From contig CAKTGW010000002.1 of NCBI GenBank assembly GCA_934561725.1, positions 1-14,110 of the forward strand: a stretch of DNA of 14,110 bases, read 5' to 3'. The notes under the pieces are model-generated. The model was not told the DNA's origin. It did no database searches and saw only the letters and a program-made list of their open reading frames with translations. Position 1 is the stretch's first letter; every line of letters begins with the position of its first letter. The translations under genes were made by a program, and so were the position numbers. Origin of the DNA: an uncultured Oscillospiraceae bacterium. Lineage in GTDB: Bacteria; Bacillota; Clostridia; Oscillospirales; Oscillospiraceae. This document shows positions 1 through 7,783 of the stretch, one piece after another.

Positions 1-337
1 CCTCAGCCGTGGCCACATTTGAAGCGAAGGGAATGTTATACGTATCACACAGACGGGCGATCTCATTTACGCCGCTGCAATCCGTGCGTCCGCTGGCGTC
101 GCAGAAATACAGCACAAGGTCGATCTCGTTGTAAGCAATGCGGGCGCCGATCTGCTGAATGCCGCCCTGATCTCCGCTGAAGTACTGGGCTACAGGCAGC
201 CCCGTTGCTTCACTGACCAGATGGGCCGTTGTACCGGTAGCACATATATTGTGCCCGGCCAGAATTCCGCAGTAGGCAATACAAAACTGGACCATCAGTT
301 CTTTCTTTCCATCATGGGCCATCAATGCAATATTCAT
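1..337 (-). CDS. mgsA: Methylglyoxal synthase-like protein, 3' part cut by window edge
   Basis: The first 112 residues align along their length with methylglyoxal synthase, the enzyme that converts dihydroxyacetone phosphate to methylglyoxal and phosphate. Visible family features are the N-terminal MNIALMAHD (His8, Asp9), the phosphate-binding ATGTT (33-37), SGDQGG (54-59), QQIGARIAYNEIDL (61-74) and NIPFASNVATAE (101-112). The ATG at 337-335 follows AGAAGGTG at good spacing. The C-terminus (probably 20-40 residues) lies outside the window. Oddly, the catalytic Asp of the usual GGDQ motif (Asp71 in E. coli) is Ile60, the GTTG motif reads GTTA, and the usual PHxPD stretch (His98/Asp101) is not recognisable. 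The fold assignment is firm. Normal catalysis is doubtful, so this may be a diverged or regulatory MGS-fold protein. It has its own promoter downstream of mrdA. Confidence 0.85.
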   Translation of the reverse strand, partial: MNIALMAHDGKKELMVQFCIAYCGILAGHNICATGTTAHLVSEATGLPVAQYFSGDQGGIQQIGARIAYNEIDLVLYFCDASGRTDCSGVNEIARLCDTYNIPFASNVATAE

Positions 338-409
338 ACCGTTCGTTCACCTTCTGTTATCCAAAACTTTAATTTATAAAAATGCGTAAAACAGCACAAT
401 TGGACTATA

Positions 410-438
410 ATTATACACTATCCGCACCAAAACTGCAA
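410..438 (-). promoter_or_regulatory. Sigma-A type promoter of the mgsA-like gene
   Basis: On the minus strand a -35 box TTGCAG (438-433) and a perfect -10 box TATAAT (415-410) are separated by 17 bp. Transcription would start near 403, giving a leader of about 65 nt to the ATG at 337. This makes the mgsA-like gene a separate unit from mrdA. Confidence 0.75.
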
Positions 439-481
439 CGAAAAAATTAAAATTTTTGTGCGAAAGGAGACAAATTTGTAC

Positions 482-2572
482 TCACTTCAGCAAACTCATT
501 TCCGTTTCTATCGTAACAGAACTGTTTTTAAAGCTGAAATAATAGTCCAGAACATTACGTGCCACTTCAGCAACAGCCGAGCCCGCGCCGCCCTTTTCGA
601 TAGCCACGCACACGGCGATCTCAGGGTTTTCCGCAGGGGCATAGCAGACAAAAATTGCGTTGTTGGTGGAGCCCTCACCCATCTGTGCCGTACCGGTTTT
701 TGCCGCCACCTTTACAGGATAGTTGCCGAAGGTGGAATAAGCTGTACCCATGGGACTGTTGGCAACGGCATACATACCGTCCCAGATGGCCTGAAAATAC
801 TCCGGCTTGGCATCTACTGTACCCAGCACCTGTTTTTCTCGGTCGAACAGGCTCTCGGAATAACCGTAGTTGCGCACGCCCTTGAGGATGCTGCACGAAT
901 AGCGGGTACCGCCATTGGCAAGCGTGGCAATATAGTTGGCAAGCTGAAGAGGTGTGAACTGATGCCAGCCCTGACCGATCGCAGCCTGAAGCGTATCGCC
1001 CAGATACAGGGGCTCGCCAAAGAGCTTCATCTTATACTCCTCAGTAGTCAGCGTACCGGTAGATTCCACCAGCTCAATGCCGGTAGGCTCACCCAGGCCG
1101 AACTTGCGGGTATATTCATTGATGCGGTCGATCTGCAGGAAATCGCCTATGGTATAGAAGAAGTAGTTGCAGGAGACCTCGATTGCGCCGGTCACGTTGA
1201 TCGTGCCGTGCGAGCCCTTGCCGTAGATCCAGCAGCGGGGCGCATAGCCCTGATCGGCGTATTTGGTAAATTCCAGTTCATCCGTTATGGTCGTATTCGG
1301 CGTAATGATCCCCTCGCAGAGAGCCGCCATGGCAACCACCGGTTTATAGGTCGAGCCCGGCGCATAGATACCGTTCAGTGCACGGTTGAACAGGGGATTG
1401 TTCTCATCCTCCAGCAGCTCGTTCCAGTCCTCCATGACCGTGGCCAGATTATATGTGGGATAGCTGGCAATAGCCAGAGGCTCACCGGAATCCACCTGCA
1501 CTACGGCCACGCCGCCGCCGGTGATCATCTGCTTGATATCCTCCATATTGCCGACCGCCTCATACTGGGCGTTATTCACTTCGCGCTCTGCGTTTTCCTT
1601 GGCAATATAGGAGCGCAGTGCCTGCTCCGCCGCCTCCTGAAGACCGATATCCAGGGTCAGATACACATGGTTGCCGGGCTCCGGCTCCTGTGTATAGGAG
1701 GTATTAGTCACGATCCCCGTAGCTGTTTTGGTCACACGGGCTTCGCCGTCCGATCCGTGGAGATAGCTCTCGAAGGCCTGTTCGGCGCCGTCCTTGCCCA
1801 CTTCAGCGTCCATCCGGTAGCCCTGATTCTTATACTCGGCATATTCCTCGCTCGACATGTCGCCGGTATAGCCAAGCACATGGCTGGCATAGCTGGTTTT
1901 ATACTCGCGGATATAGGAGACCTCCACATCAAAGCCCGGTAGATCGCTCTCCAGCAGCTTTGTGATCAGGTCGATGCCTACGTCCTCGGCAAAAATATAT
2001 GCGGAGGTCCCCACCTCATAACGGCCGTTGATCTCATAGCGCACACCGGCGATCAGGCGGCTCTGACGGCTGTCATAGCTGGGATCGATATTATAGCGAT
2101 TGCGGCAGTAGGCCAGCAGTTCAACAGCGCTGGTATTCTCCGAGAGCTTTTTTCCGGCCAGATAGCCCTTGAGGAAGGAGCTCTGCAGGCTGGTCATATT
2201 TTCAACGTATTCAAACGGTGCTTCCATGGTTATGGGCATAGTGTCCGTATGCGCCTGCCCATAGCTGTCGCAGATCTCAATGAGCTGAAGAATGATCGCA
2301 TTGGGGTCATCCTGCTCAAAGAGCTCTTTTTCATCAATAACAATATTGTTGCAGGTCCGGTTTGAAACCAGCACACGGCCATATCTGTCCAGTATATCGC
2401 CGCGGGCGGCCTTTACAGTCTTTGTGGTCGGGATCGAGTTTGTGCTGCTCTCATAATAAGCCGCGCCCTCTACGATCTGCAGTTTATACAGGGTAAGCAG
2501 ATAGAGGCCCAGAAGCAGGCTCAAAAGCAGACCCAGAACGCCAAGTCTGCCGCGGCTGAAGAATCTGTCCAT
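482..2572 (-). CDS. mrdA: Penicillin-binding protein 2, elongation-specific transpeptidase
   Basis: A 696-residue class B PBP that cross-links peptidoglycan during lateral wall elongation together with RodA and the MreCD complex. It has one N-terminal membrane anchor (about residues 10-33) and the dimerisation-domain signature RGDILDR (57-63). The C-terminal transpeptidase domain carries all three active-site motifs: SxxK as STYK (407-410, nucleophile Ser407), SxN as SCN (467-469) and KTG (625-627). The start at 2572 is preferred over an in-frame GTG-type start 25 codons upstream. GGAAAGGA lies just before 2572, the longer version would run into mreD, and the extra residues have no PBP character. 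It is the last gene of the U32-maf-mreC-mreD-mrdA operon, 19 bp after mreD. No clear intrinsic terminator follows, only an A/T-rich tract at 440-456. Confidence 0.95.
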   Translation of the reverse strand: MDRFFSRGRLGVLGLLLSLLLGLYLLTLYKLQIVEGAAYYESSTNSIPTTKTVKAARGDILDRYGRVLVSNRTCNNIVIDEKELFEQDDPNAIILQLIEICDSYGQAHTDTMPITMEAPFEYVENMTSLQSSFLKGYLAGKKLSENTSAVELLAYCRNRYNIDPSYDSRQSRLIAGVRYEINGRYEVGTSAYIFAEDVGIDLITKLLESDLPGFDVEVSYIREYKTSYASHVLGYTGDMSSEEYAEYKNQGYRMDAEVGKDGAEQAFESYLHGSDGEARVTKTATGIVTNTSYTQEPEPGNHVYLTLDIGLQEAAEQALRSYIAKENAEREVNNAQYEAVGNMEDIKQMITGGGVAVVQVDSGEPLAIASYPTYNLATVMEDWNELLEDENNPLFNRALNGIYAPGSTYKPVVAMAALCEGIITPNTTITDELEFTKYADQGYAPRCWIYGKGSHGTINVTGAIEVSCNYFFYTIGDFLQIDRINEYTRKFGLGEPTGIELVESTGTLTTEEYKMKLFGEPLYLGDTLQAAIGQGWHQFTPLQLANYIATLANGGTRYSCSILKGVRNYGYSESLFDREKQVLGTVDAKPEYFQAIWDGMYAVANSPMGTAYSTFGNYPVKVAAKTGTAQMGEGSTNNAIFVCYAPAENPEIAVCVAIEKGGAGSAVAEVARNVLDYYFSFKNSSVTIETEMSLLK

Positions 2573-2578
2573 TTTTAG

Positions 2579-2586
2579 TCCTTTCC
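2579..2586 (-). promoter_or_regulatory. Ribosome binding site that fixes the mrdA start
   Basis: GGAAAGGA on the minus strand, 6 bases before the ATG at 2572-2570, in the 19-bp gap after the mreD stop. It supports the shorter 696-residue PBP2. Confidence 0.8.
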
Positions 2587-2591
2587 AGAGG

Positions 2592-3104
2592 TCAGGCCAG
2601 CGCCCTCTCAGAGAGTGCGCGGCACGGGTAAAACATTGCGAATACAAAGGGTACGGAGTAGAGGGTCTGCAGAAGTGCTACCCGCAGGAGCGCCAGAGGC
2701 TCTCCATTGTACAGCACCAGCACCCGCAGGCCCTGGGCCAGCGCCGTAAAAAGCAGCGCGCAGACGCCGGCCGCAAAATAGGCGATTAGGCGGCGGCTGA
2801 TCAGGAAGCGCTCTGCCGCTGTGGCCAGGAAGCCCAGCAGAGGCATGAGCACAGTAAACAGGATCAGGGATTCCGCCATCATGGCATCACAGAGCATACC
2901 GCAGGCCAGGCCGAAGCCCATGCCCCACCAGCCGCCCTGAAACATACCGAGCGCTACGGGAAACAGCGGTACAATCATGGCCCGCACGCCGAAAACCGTA
3001 ATGCGGGACAGGAACATCTCCTGTACCATCAAAACCAATAACATGATTCCGGCATACGCGAGAATGCGCCGGAGCTTATCCAAATCGATCATTTCAAGCA
3101 GCAT
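2592..3104 (-). CDS. mreD: Rod shape-determining membrane protein MreD
   Basis: A very hydrophobic 170-residue protein with about five or six predicted membrane segments, the size and topology of MreD. Together with its place between mreC and mrdA this makes the call, since MreD proteins share little strict motif. MreD is thought to sit in the membrane with MreC and to help activate PBP2/RodA during side-wall synthesis. The start at 3104 was chosen over an in-frame upstream candidate at 3134 because a near-perfect AAAGGAGG lies 6 bases before it. A further ATG at 3092 has no such site. It lies 40 bp after mreC in the same operon. Confidence 0.88.
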   Translation of the reverse strand: MLLEMIDLDKLRRILAYAGIMLLVLMVQEMFLSRITVFGVRAMIVPLFPVALGMFQGGWWGMGFGLACGMLCDAMMAESLILFTVLMPLLGFLATAAERFLISRRLIAYFAAGVCALLFTALAQGLRVLVLYNGEPLALLRVALLQTLYSVPFVFAMFYPCRALSERALA

Positions 3105-3110
3105 GGGCTG

Positions 3111-3118
3111 CCTCCTTT
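3111..3118 (-). promoter_or_regulatory. Strong ribosome binding site that fixes the mreD start
   Basis: AAAGGAGG on the minus strand in the mreC-mreD gap, 6 bases before the ATG at 3104-3102. It is the strongest Shine-Dalgarno in the operon and decides against the 10-codon longer reading. Confidence 0.85.
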
Positions 3119-3144
3119 GCTGTACAAGCAGCATTTTGCGCCGC

Positions 3145-3993
3145 TTATTCCACTACGTCAAACGCAGTGATGACAAAAATCTGTGAAATGGTGTCCAGAT
3201 CGCAGCTGGGCCGCAAAACGCCATAGGGCATCTGGCCGCCTGCTTCGGTCAGCACCGTATCGATATAGCCCACGACCAGCCCCTGCGGAAAAGCGCCGCC
3301 GCGGCCGGAGGTCAGCACCACATCATCTATCAGCAGGCTCGTACCCTCAGTCAGGTGATAGATCTTGCATTTTCCCTCCTGCATCAGAGCAAAGTCACCG
3401 ATAGCCATAGCGGCATTTCCCGCTTCGCCCACCAGCACGCCTACATTGGTCTCCACATCAATGATGGTCTTTACATTAGCCCAGGTATCACCGATTTCGC
3501 TGATCTGCCCCACAAGCTCACCAGCTTCTGTCACCACAGGCATGCCTACCCGGAGATCATAGTTCTCGCCCTTGCTGATCGTGAAGGAGCTGGACCAGTT
3601 GGAACTGTTCCAGTTAACGATGCGGACCGACTCAAAGGTAAAATCCGAATGCTTCTGCTTCAGATCCAGCAGATCCCGGAGTTTTGCGTTCTCCTCCTGC
3701 GCCTCGGCATTCAGCCGCGCCTCTTCCTGAGCCTCAGCCAGCTGTGCCTTCAGCGATTCATTCTCCGCAGCCAGCTTGTCATATTCATAAATATAGCCAT
3801 ACAGGCTTTCAAACCACTCTACGACCGTGCTGACCGCACTCTGCACAGGTGATTTGATCACACCGGCCGTGTTGGATACCACTCCGGCCTTTCCCTGTAG
3901 AAAATGTGCGCTCACAGCCACAATAAGAGCCACAGACAGAACCATTGCGCCCAGCCTCGGTCCGTATCTGCGCAGGAATTTTTTGAAATTCAA
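3145..3993 (-). CDS. mreC: Rod shape-determining protein MreC
   Basis: A 282-residue bitopic membrane protein that acts as an extracytoplasmic scaffold and activates PBP2 in the elongasome. It shows a short cytoplasmic N-terminus, a membrane helix at about 13-33, a coiled coil rich in Ala, Glu and Lys at about 68-115, and then the MreC beta-barrel domain to the end (for example VNWNSSNWSSSFTISKGEN and LTSGRGGAFPQGLVVGYID). The start codon is TTG at 3993-3991. It overlaps the maf stop by four bases (TTGA), and an in-frame stop lies four codons further upstream, so no longer ATG start exists. The next internal Met (residue 17) would delete the membrane helix. No Shine-Dalgarno is evident, so translational coupling to maf is likely. 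mreB is not adjacent. Confidence 0.94.
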   Translation of the reverse strand: MNFKKFLRRYGPRLGAMVLSVALIVAVSAHFLQGKAGVVSNTAGVIKSPVQSAVSTVVEWFESLYGYIYEYDKLAAENESLKAQLAEAQEEARLNAEAQEENAKLRDLLDLKQKHSDFTFESVRIVNWNSSNWSSSFTISKGENYDLRVGMPVVTEAGELVGQISEIGDTWANVKTIIDVETNVGVLVGEAGNAAMAIGDFALMQEGKCKIYHLTEGTSLLIDDVVLTSGRGGAFPQGLVVGYIDTVLTEAGGQMPYGVLRPSCDLDTISQIFVITAFDVVE

Positions 3994-4562
3994 ATCAAAT
4001 CAACACCCAATCTGCCAAGTATGACGCCCAGCCGGCACAGCGGCAGGCCCACAACATTGTAATAATCACCGCAAATCCCGCTGACAAAGTACCCGCCCAG
4101 GCCCTGAATGCCATAGGCACCGGCCTTGTCCATACACTCGCCGGAAGCGGCATAGGCGCGGATCTCACGTTCTGTCATGGGGCGAAAATGCACGGCCGTT
4201 CTCTCATGCTCCACAACAGACTGCCCGCCGTACTTCACCGCAATGCCGGTATAGACAAAATGCTCACGTCCGGAGAGCAGGCGCAGCATCTCTTCCGCCT
4301 CCGTCTCTGTCCGTGGCTTGCCCAGGATCCTGCCGTCCACTGCCACGACCGTGTCGGCCGCCAAAATCAGATTCCGGCGGTCATACAGGGCGGCCACCTC
4401 CGCACACTTCCCGGCTGCCAGCGTTTCCACTGTCTGTGCCGGACCGGCATGGGGCGGAATGATCTCTTCCCCCTTTGCAGGGCAGATGATCAAATCCTTC
4501 ACGCCCAGCATGTTCAGCAGCTCCCGCCGCCGGGGAGACGCTGATGCCAAAACAAATTGCAT
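3990..4562 (-). CDS. maf: Maf family nucleoside triphosphate pyrophosphatase
   Basis: A 190-residue cytosolic protein of the Maf/HAM1 superfamily, which hydrolyses non-canonical or excess nucleoside triphosphates (dTTP/UTP type in many members) and has been linked to septum inhibition in Bacillus. Visible motifs are the N-terminal substrate loop LASASPRRRELL (5-16), AADTVV (68-73) with catalytic Asp70, GKP (81-83) and KAGAYGIQG (146-154). Length is normal for the family. The start at 4562 follows GGAGGA at ideal spacing. An in-frame extension to 4727 only reads the U32 gene out of frame. It follows the U32 gene by 32 bp and overlaps mreC by 4 bp. maf next to mreCD is a classic arrangement in Firmicutes. 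Confidence 0.95.
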   Translation of the reverse strand: MQFVLASASPRRRELLNMLGVKDLIICPAKGEEIIPPHAGPAQTVETLAAGKCAEVAALYDRRNLILAADTVVAVDGRILGKPRTETEAEEMLRLLSGREHFVYTGIAVKYGGQSVVEHERTAVHFRPMTEREIRAYAASGECMDKAGAYGIQGLGGYFVSGICGDYYNVVGLPLCRLGVILGRLGVDLI

Positions 4563-4568
4563 AATGCT

Positions 4569-4574
4569 TCCTCC
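4569..4574 (-). promoter_or_regulatory. Ribosome binding site that fixes the maf start
   Basis: GGAGGA on the minus strand, 6 bases before the maf ATG at 4562-4560. It selects the family-standard N-terminus MQFVLASASPRR over the long upstream extension. Confidence 0.8.
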
Positions 4575-4594
4575 AGAGCTTCGCCCGGCAGAGA

Positions 4595-6682
4595 TCACCG
4601 AACGCCCCGGTAATAGAGTCCCCGGGTAATATTGGTAGCGGGATAATCGCTTTCTCCCAGATAGGCCCGCGCCGTGAGCACGCACTCCCGCGGGCTCTCG
4701 GTCGTAAACATCAGGCGCACGCCCCAAAGGCCGATGTTTTCATAGTCGGCCCGCTTATCGGCCAGAAACAGCCGGTGGGCATTGAGAACCACATTCCGGC
4801 AGCCGAATTCACGGATGACCGGGAACACGCTTCCATGCCGGTCCGCCAGCTGCGGATTATTCTGACAATTGCAGCGCCCTGCACTGATCCTGATGATGCA
4901 CTGGTCAGAGACCATGGCCGGCAGGCGGCCATAAACGATCATCTCCGTATCCAGCGGCTTGACCAGATCGCGGATCTGGCTGATGCGCATTTCAAAGGAC
5001 GCCGTAGCCGAGATCATCCCTGCGGTACGCAGTACCTCCAGACTATGGGTATTATAGACATTCAGGCCAAAATCACCTCGTACTGCAAAGCCGAGCTGCC
5101 GGCACAGAGCCACATGTCCCAGATTGCCGACCACTGCTTCCGTCACCCCCAGACCGCGGACACGGCGCAGCAGCTCACGCACCTGCTCCATCTCCGTGTC
5201 AGTGATCACGCGGGGCAGCACTGCGCAGACTGTAGCTCCCTCGCGCACAAACGGCGCGATCAGAGGCGCTTCAGCTGCCAGAAGCTCCAGCGGCACATAC
5301 AGGTAACCCGGACGGGTCTGTGCCAGCTCCTCCGTGAGCTGCTCGGCCCGCGTTACCTGATAGATCAGCCGCGGTGTGCCGGGTGCCGCCGCTGACAGAG
5401 GTGCCGGAGGAAATTCTCCCAATTTCTGCGGCGGCGGAGCCTTGCGCAGCTCTGTCAGCCGTGAGATCAGCTCACGGCGCATCTCATTCAGTGCCGAGGC
5501 CGGCAGGAACAGGCCAGGATCCACCTTGCAGTTGATCTCCGTGCCGGCATAGGGCGTGCCGCCGGTTTTATAGAGCTGCTCGCCCACGGCCCGGCCGGTC
5601 AGCTCCCGGGCTATCGCCGCCTGAGGAACAGGGCCTTCAGCGGTGGCATGATGCCCATCGGCATCCTCCACTGCAAATCTGGCCCGTTTTCCCGCCTCCA
5701 CAACAGCATAGAACCGCACCGGAACCCGGCGCATCTCGCTGTTTATATAGCTCTTCTGCGTCTCCGCAAACATCCGCTCCGCATCCCGGTCGGGCTCCTC
5801 ACGGACGCCGAACATTTCCGGACCCTTCCGGCCGGTAAAATAGCCGTCCGTAAAACCCTGCCGTGAAAAGGCCATGGTCAGCCTTTCCATATCTGCCTGC
5901 GTGGGCGGCTTTTTATTTTTGACTGCATTAGCATAGATCTCGGTAACTATAGCCGCATATTCCGGACGCTTGGCGCGCCCCTCTATCTTAGCGCTGGCTA
6001 CACCGATGCGCTCCAGCTCGTCCACATAATGGATCAGGCAATTGTCCTTCAGACTCATGGGCTTATTGTCCATCCGGCCGCCCAGGCTGTAGTCCATCCG
6101 GCAGGTCTGGGCGCACATGCCCCGGTTGCCGCTGTGTCCGCCGATCAGCGCGCTCATATAGCACTGGCCTGAATGGGCAAAGCAGAGTGCACCGTGGACA
6201 AATACTTCGATCTCCACAGGCGAACGGGCACAGATATACTCGATCTGCTTCATGTTCAGCTCGCGGGCCAGAACGACCCGGCGCATTCCCAGCTCCGCCG
6301 CAGCCAGCACGCCGTCCAGATCATGCACGCTCATCTGCGTGCTGGCGTGCAGGGGCATATCCGGCAGCAGCGAGCGCAGCACCCGCGCCAGGCCCAGATC
6401 CTGCACAAGAATAGCGTCTGCTCCCACATCCGCCGCATGCACGGCCAGTTCGGAAGCCTTGCGCAGCTCTCTGTCCGCCGTAAGCGTATTCAGCGTTACA
6501 TAAACCTTGCAGCCCCGGACACGGCAATAGCGCACGGCATCTGCAAATTCTTCATCTGTAAAATTTTTTGCCCTTTGACGGGCGTTATATGCACCGAATC
6601 CCATATAGACGGCGTCCGCGCCGCTCTGTACGGCAGCAATAACGCCCTCCGGAGAACCGGCAGGCGAAAGGATCTCAAGCAT
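4595..6682 (-). CDS. U32 family protein with DUF3656, RlhA-like
   Basis: A 695-residue protein of the U32 'peptidase' family. Characterised members of this group are not proteases but tRNA/rRNA hydroxylation factors; E. coli RlhA (YdcP), needed for 5-hydroxycytidine at 23S rRNA 2501, has a similar long architecture. The N-terminal half is the U32 barrel: LSPAGSPEGVIAAVQSGADA (5-24), VHGALCFAHSGQC (162-174) and GNRGMCAQTCR (185-195). Cys167, Cys174, Cys190 and Cys194 are the expected metal or Fe-S ligands. A DUF3656-like middle follows, then a second barrel-like region with more cysteines (595, 604, 606, 628). The substrate RNA is inferred, not seen. AGAGGG precedes the ATG. It is the first gene of the maf-mreCD-mrdA operon. 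Confidence 0.88.
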   Translation of the reverse strand: MLEILSPAGSPEGVIAAVQSGADAVYMGFGAYNARQRAKNFTDEEFADAVRYCRVRGCKVYVTLNTLTADRELRKASELAVHAADVGADAILVQDLGLARVLRSLLPDMPLHASTQMSVHDLDGVLAAAELGMRRVVLARELNMKQIEYICARSPVEIEVFVHGALCFAHSGQCYMSALIGGHSGNRGMCAQTCRMDYSLGGRMDNKPMSLKDNCLIHYVDELERIGVASAKIEGRAKRPEYAAIVTEIYANAVKNKKPPTQADMERLTMAFSRQGFTDGYFTGRKGPEMFGVREEPDRDAERMFAETQKSYINSEMRRVPVRFYAVVEAGKRARFAVEDADGHHATAEGPVPQAAIARELTGRAVGEQLYKTGGTPYAGTEINCKVDPGLFLPASALNEMRRELISRLTELRKAPPPQKLGEFPPAPLSAAAPGTPRLIYQVTRAEQLTEELAQTRPGYLYVPLELLAAEAPLIAPFVREGATVCAVLPRVITDTEMEQVRELLRRVRGLGVTEAVVGNLGHVALCRQLGFAVRGDFGLNVYNTHSLEVLRTAGMISATASFEMRISQIRDLVKPLDTEMIVYGRLPAMVSDQCIIRISAGRCNCQNNPQLADRHGSVFPVIREFGCRNVVLNAHRLFLADKRADYENIGLWGVRLMFTTESPRECVLTARAYLGESDYPATNITRGLYYRGVR

Positions 6683-6716
6683 TGCATTCCCTCTCTAATC
6701 ACCCAGATATCATCGT

Positions 6717-6746
6717 ATTATAGCACATTCTTCCTCATTGCCACAA
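6717..6746 (-). promoter_or_regulatory. Promoter of the U32-maf-mreCD-mrdA operon
   Basis: On the minus strand there is a perfect -10 TATAAT (6722-6717) with the extended TG dinucleotide (TGC before it). A poor -35 TTGTGG (6746-6741) lies at 18 bp. The start would fall near 6710, about 28 nt before the U32 ATG. Its -35 overlaps that of the opposite promoter. Confidence 0.7.
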
Positions 6747-6766
6747 GGGCATTTTAATGGTATAAT
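6738..6766 (+). promoter_or_regulatory. Promoter of the DnaD/DnaI-like operon
   Basis: -35 TTGCCA (6738-6743), 17-bp spacer and a perfect -10 TATAAT (6761-6766) with the extended TG at 6758-6759. Predicted start near 6773, giving a leader of about 56 nt to the DnaD-like gene. Confidence 0.8.
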
Positions 6767-6828
6767 GTCCTCATTCCCTATTATTTTCAAATCATTCATA
6801 TTTTGACCGGGACACTGAGGATAAAGAC

Positions 6829-7773
6829 ATGAACGAGATCAAATATACAATTGCCCGGGAGCAGGCCGTCTGTATTTCTCCCGGAGACGCCGACCGGCTG
6901 ATCGACCGGCACGACGGTCTGGCTGCGCTGCTCTTTCTATATCTGCTGCGCAGAGGGGGCTCCTTTTCTGCGGACGAGGCCGCCCGGCGTCTTGGCGTTT
7001 CCAAGGACAGGCTGCTTCAGGCCGCAGGCGTCCTGCAAAGTCTGGGCCTGCTGGAGATCCGCGGTATTCCCGCTCCGGCGGATGAGCTGCCGGAATACAG
7101 CACGCAGGAGATGCATGCACGCACAATGGACAGCACGGAATTTGCCACACTGACGGGCGAGGTGCAGTCCGCACTGGGCCGGGTGCTCACCGGTACAGAG
7201 CTGAAGATCCTTTTCGGCATCTATGATTATCTGGCTCTGCCGCCGGAGGTCATCTGCATGCTGGTGGGCTACTGCATGGAACGCACGGAAAAGCGCCAAG
7301 GTGCAGGCCGCAGGCCGTCCATGCGCACGATCGAGCGGGAAGCCTACGCCTGGGCGAACCGGGAGATCACCACGCTGGAGATGGCCGAGGCCCACCTGAA
7401 AATGCTGGCCCGGATGGACAGCGAGGCCGAGCGCGTGAAAGGTGCCATCGGCATTGCCGGCCGGGAGCTGAGCAGCACCGAGCGCAAATACATAGAAAAC
7501 TGGCTGGCCCTGGGCTTTGACGCCGATGCTCTGGCCATTGCCTATGACCGCACAGTACTGAAAACCGGCCGGCTCCAGTGGAAATATATGGATTCCATCG
7601 TTTCCAGCTGGCACAGCAAAGGCCTGCATACGCCCCAGGAGATCCGCGAGGGCGATACGATCTCCTCCGGCCGCACCGGCGCTTCCGGCAGCGCCGCAGG
7701 CAAGACCCCTGCACCGGGACAGAATGAGCTCCAGCGCATTGAGCGGCTCATGGATCAGATGAAGAAGAACTGA
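6829..7773 (+). CDS. DnaD domain primosome protein
   Basis: A 314-residue protein with an N-terminal winged-helix-like region (about 20-80, with EAARRLGVSKDRLLQAAGVL) and two copies of the DnaD/DnaB-C domain (about 119-192 and 208-275). The second ends in the family signature YMDSIVSSWHSKGLHTPQEI (253-272). A low-complexity Gly/Ser/Ala linker and a short basic tail follow. In Firmicutes, DnaD and DnaB proteins remodel origin DNA and recruit the helicase loader during initiation and restart. The gene next door encodes such a loader, 10 bp downstream, which supports this role. The ATG follows TGAGGA at suitable spacing and a consensus promoter. Whether it acts as DnaD or DnaB cannot be decided from sequence alone. 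Confidence 0.92.
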   Translation: MNEIKYTIAREQAVCISPGDADRLIDRHDGLAALLFLYLLRRGGSFSADEAARRLGVSKDRLLQAAGVLQSLGLLEIRGIPAPADELPEYSTQEMHARTMDSTEFATLTGEVQSALGRVLTGTELKILFGIYDYLALPPEVICMLVGYCMERTEKRQGAGRRPSMRTIEREAYAWANREITTLEMAEAHLKMLARMDSEAERVKGAIGIAGRELSSTERKYIENWLALGFDADALAIAYDRTVLKTGRLQWKYMDSIVSSWHSKGLHTPQEIREGDTISSGRTGASGSAAGKTPAPGQNELQRIERLMDQMKKN

Positions 7774-7783
7774 GAGGTACGCC

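Noticed and set aside
406..411. Plus-strand TATAAT upstream of mrdA's 3' end
   Set aside because: There is no -35 at 16-18 bp and no plus-strand gene downstream. It arises because the minus-strand -10 lies in a TATAATTATA palindrome.
440..456. A/T-rich palindromic tract after mrdA as a terminator
   Set aside because: It has no GC stem. It may affect transcription, but it is not an intrinsic terminator.
458..1942. Long plus-strand ORF of 494 codons
   Set aside because: It lies wholly antisense to the PBP2 gene, whose three active-site motifs make that strand certain. The product is compositionally odd and matches no family. The GGAGA near its start is probably chance.
4563..4727. 55-codon N-terminal extension of maf
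   Set aside because: It overlaps the U32 gene out of frame, and a strong ribosome site marks the family-standard start at 4562.
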